Assembly (NCBI GenBank): GCA_031761405.1
Contig: JASEVX010000005.1
Coordinates: 9,424,252-9,488,251 of the forward strand
DNA from: Serripes groenlandicus
Taxonomy: Eukaryota; Mollusca; Bivalvia; Cardiida; Cardiidae
DNA length: 64,000 nucleotides
Reading direction: 5' to 3'
In this document: positions 34,613 to 46,244 of the stretch, one piece after another
Layout of the letters: each line of letters begins with the position of its first letter
Position numbering within the stretch: the stretch's first letter is position 1
The notes under the pieces: model-generated
Told to the model about the DNA's origin: nothing
What the model saw: the letters and a program-made list of their open reading frames with translations, nothing else
The model's database searches: none
Translations under genes and position numbers: made by a program

Positions 34613-35660
34613 ACCTATCAGACAAAGCGTATGTTTACACATGTAAGTGCATTAGGGCTATATTGTAAGACGCACCGAACCCCGGTAGCTCAGTCGGTAG
34701 CGACGCGGGCTGTCAATCCGGGGGTTGTGAGTTCGAATCCCGGCTCGGCCAACTTTCTTTCTGAAGATTGACAAAAGTCAATTCGACATGCGTCATTCGT
34801 CATCCACCAATGGGCTAAGTCTATGTGGAAAAGCAGCGAGTTGCTTGGGAAGATTGTTGTGTGGAGTACTGGTGTGAGAAAACCAGGAAATGCATGAGTA
34901 GGTGAACTGGCCGCCGTAATATAACTGAGAAATTGTTAAAAACGGCGTTAAACCCCAATCAATCAATCAATCAATATTGTAAGACGCGTTTAATCATTAG
35001 CGCGGATGTCAATATTGTTTCTAATATGGTTTGTTGTGTCTGTATCTTCATAAAAGATGTGTGTGTGTTTTGACAGTTTATACCTTACTTGAACTCATTC
35101 TAGTATTTGTTCATCTTCCCTGGACCAGGCATAAATGGTATTTTATGTAAACACATAAAACATTTTATGAATGTTTCAGGGTGATATGGTTGTGTCCCTT
35201 TAAACCTGCACGATAACTATAAATAGTTCAATTTACATATACTAGGGTATCAGCAACCAATCAAATCATAGTACGCAGTCACGTGCTTCTCTTCGCCATC
35301 TTTATAATTTTCTATCGGAAAAAGAAGCACGCTTTGTTTCTCGGATTGAACCTCCACCTCCCCTCCTCCATCCAATGAATGTATATATGTTGTATATTTC
35401 TATCCATTCATGTTGTATTTGTTACCTTCATCTATTTATACCTGACATATGTTGGCGGCGGTTATGTCTCCCAGATATGTCATGTATAAATCTTCACATT
35501 TAATTTGGTTATATATGTGACCATGTTTTACTTTATGGCATTAATAAATGCCCAATCTTCACATTTGATTTGGTTATATATGTAACCATGTTTACTACTT
35601 TTATGGCATTAATAAATGTCCATTTTCATTCAACCTGATCTTCAGTGTTTTATTCATGAC
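34613..35660 (+). other. 3' untranslated region of the peptidase gene, with duplications and poly(A) signals
   Basis: AATAAA occurs twice (near 35551 and 35613) within a ~72 bp tandem duplication keyed by 'ttcacatttratttggttat' (35487-35630). The block 'cttacttgaactcattctag' with 'gatgtgtgtgtgtt' occurs at 35051-35133 and again at 35699-35780. A SINE sits inside (next entry). The UTR end is inferred. Confidence 0.4.
34674..34973 (+). mobile_element. tRNA-derived SINE with 14-bp target site duplication
   Basis: The tRNA-like head (about 34680-34751) has an A-box TAGCTCAGTCGG, a B-box GAGTTCGAATCCC and an anticodon arm with loop CTGTCAA (GTC, Asp-like), with one mismatch in the anticodon stem. 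The body and the 3' tail 'gaactggccgccgtaatat', 'acggcgttaaaccccaatc' end in (CAAT)n. Target duplication ATATTGTAAGACGC at 34660-34673 and 34974-34987. Its perfect TSD suggests a young copy. I do not call it a functional tRNA gene because it is fused to the SINE body and lies between TSDs. Confidence 0.85.
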
Positions 35661-36269
35661 ATACAAATCCTACTGCCCTTGGTCTGAACGCTTATCGTTA
35701 CCTTACTTGAACTCATTCTAGTATTTGTTCATCTTCCCTGGACCAGGCATAAAAGATGTGTGTGTGTTCTGACAGTTTATTGTTTATCTCCTGTTCAACT
35801 TAGTAGCAAATGAGTGGTATTTCAGTAGTCTGCAACCTGTAAGAAGGTTCACGAATGACCTGGTATTAAAACTTTGTAAACTTCTGATATAAGCAAGACA
35901 ACAGTGCATACCATTGGCTGTAATAGCAACAATTCTTTCTCTAACTAAATAGGCTTATTATCAGGACTGACTAAACATGTTTACACAACATATCCATTGT
36001 AATTATCACACCTTCAACTAAAATCTATAAGTAAAAACATTGTGAGATTATAATATGTATTAATCCTGTTGCATACATATTGAAGGAAAAGCGTTTTTCA
36101 AATGAATAGAAACAGTAACAAAAAATCGGTTTTAATATACAACTGGTTATACAGCATGTACGGTAACAAACTAAAATAGACTTGTGCTATACATTATATG
36201 TATCAATACAGATAAAATCTTAGATGACAAAATACACTACCACACAAGAGTTTACGTGACGCAACTCGA

Positions 36270-38619
36270 TGGGGGTATTGCAAGAAGATGCCATCTGCAT
36301 TTTTTGTAACTTTCGGGAAAGCGAGTTTAAAGGTTTGGGCTTGCATCAAAAATCAGGTTTTCTAGTTACAGTTTTTATACCTACATAACCATTTACATCT
36401 TTGAACTGTGTATCATTCAACACAATATCACTGTCATATATTTCCATATTCATGCCTAATAAGGTCAACTTTCTGCACAACGTCATTTTCAGTTTTGTCT
36501 AGTTGTATCTAGTGCAAAAAAGTGACATCTGCCAGATAGCCCCTTTTGTTTTTAATGTAGCGTCAAATAGTTTAGTAAGTGAAAATGCTTTTATTATACC
36601 CCCGAAAAACAATTTTTTTTTTTTTGGGGGGGGGGGGGGGGGGTATATAGGAGTCACTGTGTCGGGCTGTCCGTCTGTCTGTCGGTCAGAAGCCATATTT
36701 TGTCCGGCCTATTTCTTACAAACCACTGGGTGGAATTTGATAAAATTTTGCATGAAGCTTCTATACCAACAGGAGATGTGCATACCCTAAAGGTCTTACA
36801 ATTGCATGTTATTTTAAAGTGTTATGACCCTTTTATTCATTAATTTTGTTGTCATATTTATTCCGGCCTATGTATTACAAACCACTGTGTGAAATTCAAT
36901 AACATTTTATATCAAGCTTCTATACCAAGAAGAGATTTGCATACCCAACTGTCTGACAATTGCATGTTATTTTACAGAGTTATAGCCCTTTTGTTGAAGT
37001 CATATTTTGAGTCAAGGTGCTGTTTTAGGGGGTATTTATCATCTTCAGTGATATTTCTAGTTTACTTTAAACCTAAAAGGCAGTCTTTTTATGCACATCA
37101 GTGATATTATTCAATTTTTTCCTCTTTTAAAACAAAATTCTTAAGTTTCTTAACTCAGTTTCACCTTTTCCCGATGCATATGCAGTTGACGACTTTAGAA
37201 AACATTGTAGGAAACAGAAGAAATTGCTTCTAATAAGCAGCTTATCCTTACCCATATTATTTTCAACTAAAGTTTTCTGAATATCAAAATGATTAACCTT
37301 AGGCTTGATTAGATTAGTTCAGAGTATTTAAGAGCTGCGGCAGCAAATGGGTCTTATTATCTTTCTGTCAAATTGAAAGCAAATCACTTTTCTTGACCTC
37401 TGACATTAGAAGTGTTTAAATTACAATAAGACATTCATATATCTGGCTTTGACACTAGATGGGCTTCCTTTCCTTATAAATATGAGTTCCATGAGAGAAC
37501 ATACATGTTTGTGTTTCTGGCAAGCGCAATCGCAGCATACATTGAACTTTGTATACATTGAATACATTGTATTTTTAAGTGCCCAGCTCTTTGAAAGATT
37601 TGTGACATTATATTCAAAGATATTCTTTTTTCAAGACCATATTTCAAACAAATAGCAACAAACTTATTTTGTTACCATCACATGTGTCATGCTTGTTGAT
37701 TTTCTTATAGTATCCGATAAATGCAATTTAAAACTGCTTTGATATTAAATATAAATAAACATTTATCTTGTTGTTTATAACTTTTCTGGATAACTGTTTC
37801 CTCTTTGGACATGTGTACTGGTAGTCTGCTTGTTTCCTTGGTATTACATCTGGAGATGTTGATGTTTGTGCTGATATGTCAATGTTTGAAGTTTGATTTG
37901 CCACATCATAATGCTTGTATTCAGGAAAAGCTAGATATGCAAGTTGTATTAGCTTCAACTTTGGGGCACAATATCGGGCTAAATTTCAATCACTTGACTT
38001 GAATTTCTCTTGAAAAAGTATTCACATGTGAATCAACGTTTGCTATAGCAAGAGGTATGCTGTCTCCAAGACTAGTATTTAAATACACATCAACAGATAA
38101 AGTGCGTTGTCTACGTATAAAAGTAATCAACTAAAGCCTTGCAAAGTGAGGATGCATCTTAAATTGATGATGTTTTCTCTACGTGTGTAAGAACCACATA
38201 CATGTAAGCAGGCAGTCTCCACCTGGTGAAAATTGCAACACAATGTATTCCATTGCTTGTAAATAAATTATTAATATGTCCTGTCCGCAATATGTTCTAT
38301 ACACAACAGATAAATTATCAGTGCTAATGTCTATTTTGATAATTTTGTAAGTACAGAAGATCCAATTACCACCAATTAATCTCCGGGTAAGAAAGGGGCT
38401 ATCTGCCATATAGACCCTATATCTGCCCTCAGAAATCGCAGATAGCACCATTCTGCACACCAACAAGAGGTCATTTTGAAGTTTTGATAAAATACATTTA
38501 AGTTTGAAACCAAATCCCAATATTTTTATAGAATGTACAGCATAATTAGACATGTCAATAAATGTAAAGAGAGACCATTTTGGCAAAATATGCAGATAGC
38601 ACCTTTTTGCAATACCCCC
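36270..38619. mobile_element. Candidate DNA transposon with GGGGGTATTGCA inverted repeats
   Basis: GGGGGTATTGCAAGAAGATG at 36271 has its inverted partner ending CCCCC at 38619 (on the complement GGGGGTATTGCAAAAAGGTG). Similarity covers about 36 bp ('tatctgcat'). Subterminal inverted copies of 'agatagcccc' lie at 36540 and 38393. TCGA flanks both ends (36266-36269, 38620-38623). The interior holds a composite repeat (36595-37040). The minus-strand frame at 38179-38586 overlaps the right end. I recognise no transposase. Confidence 0.5.
36595..37040 (+). repeat. Composite repeat with poly(T)/poly(G) head and two ~180 bp units
   Basis: It begins 'ttatacccccgaaaaac' with T13 and G18 (36613-36643), then 'gtccgtctgtctgtcgg'. 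Two units follow with 'ccggcctatttcttacaaac', 'aagcttctataccaa', 'gcatacc' and 'caattgcatgttatttta'. It ends 'agggggtattt'. Frames on both strands come from the repeat. Confidence 0.6.
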
Positions 38620-38639
38620 TCGAACTACATGTATTCAAA

Positions 38640-39020
38640 TTAAGAAAACGGTAGGTTGCTACGGTAAATATCAATGTTATATTGAACCAAGCATGCTTTA
38701 TAAAAGTATATTATATACAGTCTGCTGAAATTACTTTTCTTAATAGTATATTCAACAACTGCTTAAACGATTGATCAACGGGTTCGGATTACGATTTTAC
38801 TTACAAAACACATAATATAAACTGAAACGGACAGTAATTTAGTGTTGGAAAAAAATGACAGATATTAATTAGAAATATAATTATTCCTAAATTAGATTAT
38901 TTTCATTCGATGTATTCACTCATTCATTTTATATCGAGTATTTGTAACAATATATTAATACAGATGTGCTTGTGATTAAAGACGTCAATTGAATAAAGCT
39001 GAGCTCAGTGCTGGTAGTTG
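38640..39020. other. No feature seen
   Basis: AT-rich sequence between two repeat elements. No exon, RNA gene or repeat recognised. Confidence 0.4.
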
Positions 39021-39029
39021 TTATTGTTT

Positions 39030-39821
39030 AGCACACATAAGCACAAAGTGCTAAAGGTCATTTATTATGGTAGCTCCTTGGCCGTTATTCGTCGCACGTC
39101 GTCCGTCAACATCTTCTTCACTGACACCAGTGCGTCAATTGGGATGAAACCTCAAAAAAAGCATCATTTCAAAGTCCTCACCGAAATTCCTTCATGTTTT
39201 GATACATGCAGAATTATGGTTTTTATGGCAACCAAAAGGTAAAACAAGACTCCCCTCCCAAACCAGTCGGCCAATTTTCGAATTATTGAAAGGAAATGCT
39301 CCATGGGTGACCTTCTATCGGATTCCTTCAAGAAATGTTGATTGGTAAAAGAGTTTTGACGCCAGGCAGCGGGGGCGGTTTTTCCTTATGTGGCTAGAGT
39401 AAAAAATAAAAAATATATATTTTAAAAATATTCCGTGTGTGAGCTTCCTTCCTTTGTCGAAAAACATGGCCGTCAGAGAGCGGGGCTGCTATGCCTTAAA
39501 TGGATAAAGTGAAAACGTAAATAATATTCATCTCCAAAATCATCTGACCGATTTCCAAATATTTTTTTATAAATATTGCCTAAGTGTCATACTAATTTCC
39601 ATGTGGGAAACATCGTGTTCGCCAGAGGTGGGGCTGTTCTGCCCTATATTTCTATAATGAAAAGAATAGAAGTTATTTTGCAGAAATGATTCTTGGATGA
39701 TCTTCTACGAGATTACTTCAAACTATTTTGAATGGTAAAAAAGTAGTTATTGTTGTTGGCATGCCAAATCAAATTGCATACATCAGGTAAGTGATCCAGG
39801 ACCATCATAGCCCTCTTGTTT
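39030..39821 (+). mobile_element. Composite tandem-core element, diverged copy
   Basis: Head 'gtcgcacgtcgtccgtcaac', 'gcgtcaattgggatgaaacc', 'ggtttttatggcaaccaaaa'; three or four worn cores ('ggattccttcaagaaatg', 'gccgtcagagagcggggc'). The 3' end is CAGGTAAGTGATCCA with GGACCATCATAGCCC, then TCTTGTTT. Confidence 0.65.
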
Positions 39822-40510
39822 CTTTTAAAACTGAAACAATTGAGCCATCAGTTTAGGACAAGAACTTTATTTTTTTTATTTTTTTTTACCTCTTTAATCA
39901 TTATTTTAACTGGAATTGTTATCGTCATATGTGATTATTCAGATAACCCTTTCAAAACTAAGCATTTTCCAACTTCAGGGCACACCGTTGTTAAAACATT
40001 GTCTAGCGGTTACCTCCTATGTGTAAGATTCTTACTTGAAATAGGGATCATTTTCTTCAGTTGTGTCCATTCTTTTCATATCGCGCCAATGTGAAAAACA
40101 AAAAACGTTTACTTAAACATCTTTCGACGAACATTGAATATTTCGTTTTAAAATACATTAAAATGGTGCATATGTGACTTGCTATTATTTTGCTGTATTT
40201 TTTACAACAAATTTCTAAAAATGAATCATTTTAACAAGTATTGGTCAAATGAAGGCATCTTCTAACATTATAGTTGTAAAACGTTGTTGAAAACAAAGAA
40301 TTAGTCAAAAGAAGCATTTTGCCTTCAATTTATTTAATTCTGTTGTTCGATTCCAGAGTATCTACTATATGCCTAACATTTTGCTGAAGCAAAGTATATC
40401 CGTTGAATAGATTAACTATTAATCAAGATAACCTGAGTTTAAAAAAGTTGATTTTCCAGTTTTCCTTCTCACATTTGATAAAAGTAAATTGAAAGCAGAC
40501 ATTTTCATTT
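39822..40510. other. No gene seen
   Basis: AT-rich. The + frame at 39816-40094 has a hydrophobic stretch but no start context or domain I recognise, and is not called. Confidence 0.4.
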
Positions 40511-40625
40511 TTAGCTCACCTGTGCACGAAGTGCTCAAGGTTTGCTTTATATATATATATATATATGTTATAAAGATATCTCTCTAGTTATAGAGATATC
40601 TCTCAAAGTGAGGCACATATCTCTC
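40511..40625 (+). repeat. 5' end fragment of a composite element and a short palindrome
   Basis: 'tttagctcacctgtgcacga' with GTGCacgaagtGCTC-like hairpin matches the 5' end of the 23686 element but breaks off into an (AT)n tract (40549-40567). It is followed by an imperfect palindrome of 'agatatctct' motifs. Confidence 0.5.
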
Positions 40626-40822
40626 ATATGAATAAATAGTAAAACCTCAGGCCATGTTGGTCGTAGATTCGTATTTTGAGTATTTGATGTAATGGCAGAT
40701 AATAGTCGGTTATCCTCCCCTGCTAATCAGAAAGCGGTACCACTGTTCCCGGTCCACCAGACTCCTGATAACAAATTACGCATCACTCTCTAAAATTCGC
40801 ATTAAACACTCGACGCTAACAA

Positions 40823-40923
40823 ATGGAATCCAAATTCGGATTATTAACAATTCCAGAATTGAAGGCGGAATTAAAAAGTAGAGGTGCTAAACTTTCTGGT
40901 CGAAAGAATGAATTGGTTGAAAG
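40823..40923 (+). pseudogene. SAP-domain exon of a SAP-SWIM-YqaJ gene
   Basis: ATG at 40823 opens MESKFGLLTIPELKAELKSR, a SAP (SAF-A/B, Acinus, PIAS) DNA-binding helix pair. The donor is AG|GTACGT at 40923/40924. Two bases AG plus A at 48329 give an Arg codon, and the frame continues LVSYERN, completing the SAP helix. The intron 40924-48328 contains a whole LTR retroelement. The exon itself has no lesion, but the downstream exon does, so I class the gene as a pseudogene. SAP domains bind AT-rich DNA. Confidence 0.7.
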
Positions 40924-41187
40924 GTACGTAAATTTCCTGTATTTCGAAGAAAAAAACATTGTTTGATAACGAAAGTAAAATGCCGTCGCGGAGAATCTGA
41001 ACACGATTTTGGTAACTTTTAATATTTGTTTTGCTTTATATATTGGGCGTTAAGCGTAGTTTTGAATTATGAAATATATTTTTCTTTCTTTTTCCTATAT
41101 ATATTTTATAAAAAAAGATAACGAAATAATAAAATATTTGCTTTTTCGTTTGTTTCACACATTGGCTTGTGTTGCCGTTGGTGGTTG

Positions 41188-41474
41188 TGTAACACAATGA
41201 GGTTAGAGGTATACACGTGAGGCCAGCGGTATAGCCATCCATATACGGGGTATGGGATGATCACGTGTATACGGCGCACGCCCTATAGTATATATAGTAT
41301 GTTTATTTTGAGAGCGGGAGAGTCAGAGAATGATATGTCGGCATGAGAGAGAGAGAGAGAGTCATGAGACTCTAGTTTACCTATTTAAATAAATAAATGT
41401 ATCACTATACGATATCGTTTATTTACCTGTGTTTTCCTCGTGGATAATTTGATGTAGCTAGCCAGAGTGCTACA
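41188..41474 (+). repeat. 5' long terminal repeat
   Basis: 287 bp, TGTAACACAATGAGG... to ...GAGTGCTACA (TG..CA ends). It differs from the 3' LTR by three substitutions, a 4-base indel ('ccat') and the length of a (GA)n tract, about 1% substitution over ~283 compared bases. Preceded by target duplication GTTG (41184-41187). A possible primer-binding site lies just inside (41480-41500, 'ttgatgccgtgacaatgg'), but I could not match a tRNA. Confidence 0.95.
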
Positions 41475-41705
41475 TAAGTTATTTGATGCCGTGACAATGG
41501 ATAATCGAACTTGTGTTGTGTCGGACATGGTGTGCGTAGTAATGTGAAAGGTAGTGTTGGACACTTTGACAATTTGACCTGATGTGAAATGTAGTGTTGG
41601 ACACTTTGACAATTGTGTTTCCGTATTGAGCCATCCAGAGACGTTTGCCAGTGAATCGTAAGTTACAATCTTTTGTTATTCCTTTTACGTAATTGGCAAG
41701 GCAAA

Positions 41706-42521
41706 ATGACAGAAAAAATGTTTTTAGAGTTGTTTCAGTCCGTAGATGGACACATGACTAATTTAAATACCACTATGGGGGCTCAAGGCGTGGCGAAAAT
41801 TGTTCAAAGATTTGACGGTAGTAATCTAAAATAATTTAAAGAACGGATTAAAAGTATTGAAACATTTGGCACGTTAACTAGAATATCTAATGAAAGGGTT
41901 AAAAATATAGCATATCAGGTAAGGATAGGCCCTGTCAGTGAGTTTATGAAACGATATCTTGAACAGCATGCTGATCACACCTGGGATCAAATTAAGGGGA
42001 AGTTAAAATTGTGGTTTCACGAAGTAGTCGATTTTCAGCATGCGTTGCTGATTTCGAGGAGAATTAGGCAAAAAACGAGCGTGAAACTTGTGGGGTATTT
42101 CATTGATGGGTTCAGGGAAGATTCCCTTAAAATGAAAATAATGAGGGAAATCCTACAACTATTTCAGAACGCGGTTACGATAGCTACGCGATTTCAATTG
42201 CGAACGGGTCACGCGCCAAGAGAAAATCATCAAGTTGATGAGGCCGTCCCGATGGAGGTAGATCACTATAGACAGAAAATTAAATGTAATTACTGTCACA
42301 AGATAGGTCACCTGATTGCGGATTGTAGAGCGCGAAGACGTGACGGGCAAGTTAATCTTGCGCAAATTAGACAAGATAAGGGTCGATACAGAAAAAGCGT
42401 TATCTGTTATCAATGCGGAGAGCCGGGCCACTTTGCTCGGGAATGTGGAAAAAGAAGCAATGGGTCTGCGGGAATTCATAAGTCGGTGCAACATTTAAAC
42501 GCAAAAACTTCCCACATGTAA
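41706..42521 (+). pseudogene. gag of the LTR element, broken by a stop
   Basis: ATG 41706 opens MTEKMFLELFQSVDGHMTNL. A TAA at 41832-41834 interrupts the frame, which then continues open to the TAA at 42519-42521. The C-terminal nucleocapsid part has two CCHC knuckles: CNYCHKIGHLIADC (about 42286-42327) and CYQCGEPGHFAREC (about 42409-42450). The middle resembles a capsid region. The pol frame is open from 42482, so gag and pol overlap by about 40 nt in the -1 relation; an A5 run (42503-42507) lies in the overlap and may be a slip site. Confidence 0.85.
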
Positions 42522-45500
42522 AGGCCCGTGGGGGAAGTTGGTTTAACAAACAGAACAAAAATACTATTTTTATTAATTCTGCTAGTGTAGGCTCAAATTC
42601 ACTTCTTCTTAAGTTTGGGAACCAGAAATACAGAAGTTTACTTGATTCTGGTGCCGAGGTATCCCTTATTAACCGACGCGTATATGATAATCTAAAAGTA
42701 AAACCTAAACTACGTAAGCATAGTCTTAATTTGGCTACTGCAGGAAATACTCCTCTTCATGTAGACGGTTTTGCGGAAATAGAATTCTTGATAGGCGGAT
42801 TGAAAATGAGTCAAACGTTTTATGTCGTAAGGAATCTCAACCGAAATGTTATTTTGGGCATAGATTGGTTACAATCACGTGGCGTACGCGTGTATCACGA
42901 TCTCGGGTGTATACGTGTGCATAATACGTATGTTCCGTTGGCCGATGATATACATGTGGCTTCAATAGCTCGCACGAAATCGAAAATAAAGAACCCACCA
43001 CAAACAGCTCATGTTTGTTATTGTAAGGTGCGCAAACATTCGGAATTTCCCGTTGGGCAAAATTACGAAATATCCTCATTTGAAAAGGGTTACATTGGAA
43101 ACGAGCCCGGATTGCTTATCACTAATGCTGTTGTTAAACTTTCCTGGAACCATAAATTACCAGTCTTACTGGTAAACACTACTGGCAAGACATTATCTCT
43201 GAAACGCGGAACACCTGTAGCTACAATAAACCCTATTGATACAGGTAACCACCCGCCTATTAAGCTCAGACCATATCGCACTCAGTTGAACAACCGTAAA
43301 GTTATAGATAAAGCAGTAGATGATATGTTAGAAGCTAATATAATTAGAAGAAGTCGGTCAGAATGGTCTTTTCCTGTCATTATTGTAGATAAAAAGGATA
43401 GATCAAAGAGGTTTTGTTTAGATTTCAGAAATCTAAACAGGATAACAAAGACAAATTCTCATCCGTTAACGATTATAGATGATATTTTAGCCATATTAGG
43501 TAAAGCAAGGTATTTTACATCCCTCGACCTTAAATCTGGTTATTGGCAGGTCTTAATGGATGACGCGGATAGAGCTAAAACCGCATTCGCCTGTCATAGG
43601 GGTCTTTTTTAGTTCAATGTCATGCCGTTCGGGTTGACTAACGCACCTGCGATATTTCAAGAGTTAATGAATCGTGTGCTGGAAGGGTTATCAGATTTTG
43701 CAACCGCTTATCTCGACGATATTCTTATATTCTCGGAAACCTTAGAAGACCATTTGTCTCACATACAACACGTTTTTGACATGTGGGTTTCTTAAATCGG
43801 AAACCACTTATCTTGGATTTGTGATAAATGAGCATGGTATTGTTCCCGAGAAGAGAAAGGTTGATATTATCAAGAATCCGTCTGCACCTACGTCGGTCCG
43901 CGAAGTTCGTAGTTTTATCGGCATGTGTAGCTATTATCGTCGATTTATTCCCCATTTTTCGGAAGAGGCAGAGGTCATAATAGCTTTAACGAGAAAATAT
44001 GCAAAAAATTCTCCTGGACTGATAAATGCCAGATGGCATTTGATAAGCTAAAAGTTGCATTAGCCAAAATTCCTCTTATTGGTTTTCCCGACCCCAATCT
44101 ACCATTTACGTTATATACGGATGCTTCTGATAAATGTATAGGGGCCTGTTTGACTCAAACAGTTCTACAGGATGGTCAAACAGTTGAAAAGCCGATTTAT
44201 TATCTGAGTCATAAATTAAGTGATACACAAACACGCTGGTCTACTATAGAGAAAGAAGCGTATGCTATCTATTTTAGTCTCCAAAAACTAGATCATTACC
44301 TGCACAATGCTCAATTTGTGATCAAATGTGATCACCGGCCTCTTAAATAACTTCTTGATTCCCCCATGAAAAATAGGAAAGTTTCCTTGTGGGCATTGTC
44401 AATAGCTGGTTATAACTGCAAGATTGAGTATCTTGCAGGCACGGAAAATTCTGTAGCTGATTTATTATCCCGTGTACCATTACATACGAATCAAGTTGAT
44501 AGCTCACCTTTGTCTGACCCGGACATAAGTGGAAATACGTTTGAGAGTAATGCCTTGAACTCTAATAAGTTCACACCCAAGAACTATGCGAGATGTAAGC
44601 CACAGTTCAATGATCAGGTTACAAAACCCAAATTTAACAATTCAGTGGACATGAAAATAGAGCAGGATAAGGATGACGCCATTTTTGGGCTGAAACGAGG
44701 TATTTTACAAGATTCTCTTACTCCCTCAATTGCCCGTAAATATGTCATGTTAGAGGATATATTGTACTTCATTTCTAACCCTGATGCTGACCCATTTTTG
44801 CGATTGGTTGTGCCGGAACAAATACAAAGCACGTTAATGACCCATTATCATGATAAACTTTGGCACTTGGGAATTGATAAGACATATGACGCTATTCATG
44901 CAAAGTATTTTAGGGTCAATCTTTTTAAAGACGTAGTTGGTTATGTTTATAGCTGTGTGACGTGCCAATTGCGCAGTTCAAAGAAAGGTAAGGTTCCTAT
45001 GCAGGAAACTGACACACCTCCCTTTGCGTGGGCAAAATGCGCAGTCGATGTGTCTGGACCTTATCCAACTTCCTTGAGTGGGAATAAGTACATTGTTAGT
45101 TTCATTGATTTGTTTTCTGGGTATCCCGAAGCATTTGCAGTTCCGAATAAGGAGGCTCAGACTATAGCTCATCTGATAATAGAAGAAATAATACCGCGAT
45201 ACTCGTGTCCGTAAGAAATATTATCCGATAACGGTTCGGAAAACGTTAATAGAGTAGTCAAAGAAACGTTAGGATCATTAAACATACACCACGTTTTAAC
45301 ATCTTTTTATCGGCCTCAATCGAATGGTGTTATAAACAGATATCACCGTTCGCTCGTAAATGTCATTTCGAAGAAAATTCACACTAATGAGGGGACTTGG
45401 GATATGTTTCTTAACCAGGCGTTGGCTGCGATCCGATTTGGTGTTAATGAGTCAACGAAGCATACCCCATTTCAATTACTATATAACCGGGAAGTGATAA

Positions 45501-46132
45501 TGCCAATTGATACGGTACTTCGCCCGCGAAGGAAATATCACCGTAAAGAACCTCATAAAATTGCCCTAGAACAACAACATAAGGCATTCCTTCTTGTTCA
45601 TCAAAACAGGGATAAAGCTCGAAAGAAACGTAATGAATATGCCAACAAAAATGCCACTGACGTTACATTTCAGGTTGGTGATCCAGTTTATTATCGAAAC
45701 CAAACTCGCAAAAATAAATTAGACATTAAGTGGACGCCTTATCATCGCATTCTGGAGCAGACATCTCCAGTCACATTTATTATAAAAAAACAATTAAATG
45801 GGTCTACCTTCAAAGCACACGCGCAGCATTTGCGGCTCGCTACTGTAAATACATGGGAAATACCTCAAGATAAGAACGGTCATAATCTCCGGCGAACTAA
45901 TTATGTTGTGCCACCTGTTAGTTCTGGCAATGATTCCGATTCGTCCGACTCCGAAGATAATGAGCCACTATTATCACGTCATTATCGTAAAGTACGCTCC
46001 GACAGTGAATCGGAAGATAACATTCCGTTATTTGAACTCCGCCGTCGACTTCGCGATCGTAAATCACGACAACAAGCAGAGGTATTGACAGGTGATCCTG
46101 TTTTATCTTTTACCTGCCTGTTCTGTTTCTGA
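42482..46132 (+). pseudogene. pol of the LTR element: protease, RT, RNase H, integrase, multiply broken
   Basis: Protease: LLDSGAEVSLIN (Asp codon 42644). RT: YFTSLDLKSGYWQV, then an in-frame TAG at 43610-43612, then [13 protein letters not shown] and AYLDDILIF (catalytic DD 43715-43720). After HIQHVFD (43757-43777) roughly a dozen residues usually present are missing and the frame changes. A second frame change falls near 44005-44035. RNase H: LPFTLYTDASD, STIEKEAYAI, KCDHRPLK, then TAA (44348-44350). Integrase: an HHCC-type zinc region (HLGIDKTYDAIHAKYF, SCVTC), first Asp at 45047, TAA at 45212-45214, second Asp at 45227. At the place of the catalytic Glu (35 residues on, codon 45335) there is Asn. 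The C-terminus is acidic and Ser-rich and ends at 46132. Confidence 0.9.
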
Positions 46133-46244
46133 AGATGATCACACGCCCGTGCACTCATCTTTAGATGGGGAGGAAATCAGTCAGTAAAATCAATAAAAGT
46201 ATTTGACAACTCTGTTTGTAGGCTTCGTGTAAATGTAATATTTA

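Noticed and set aside
34680..34751. A tRNA-Asp gene
   Set aside because: The A-box, B-box and a GTC loop are present, but the sequence is fused to a SINE body with a (CAAT)n tail and lies between 14-bp target duplications, so it is a SINE head.
36499..36790. Open frames on both strands encoding Gly- or Pro-rich peptides
   Set aside because: They come from the T13/G18 tract at the head of a composite repeat.
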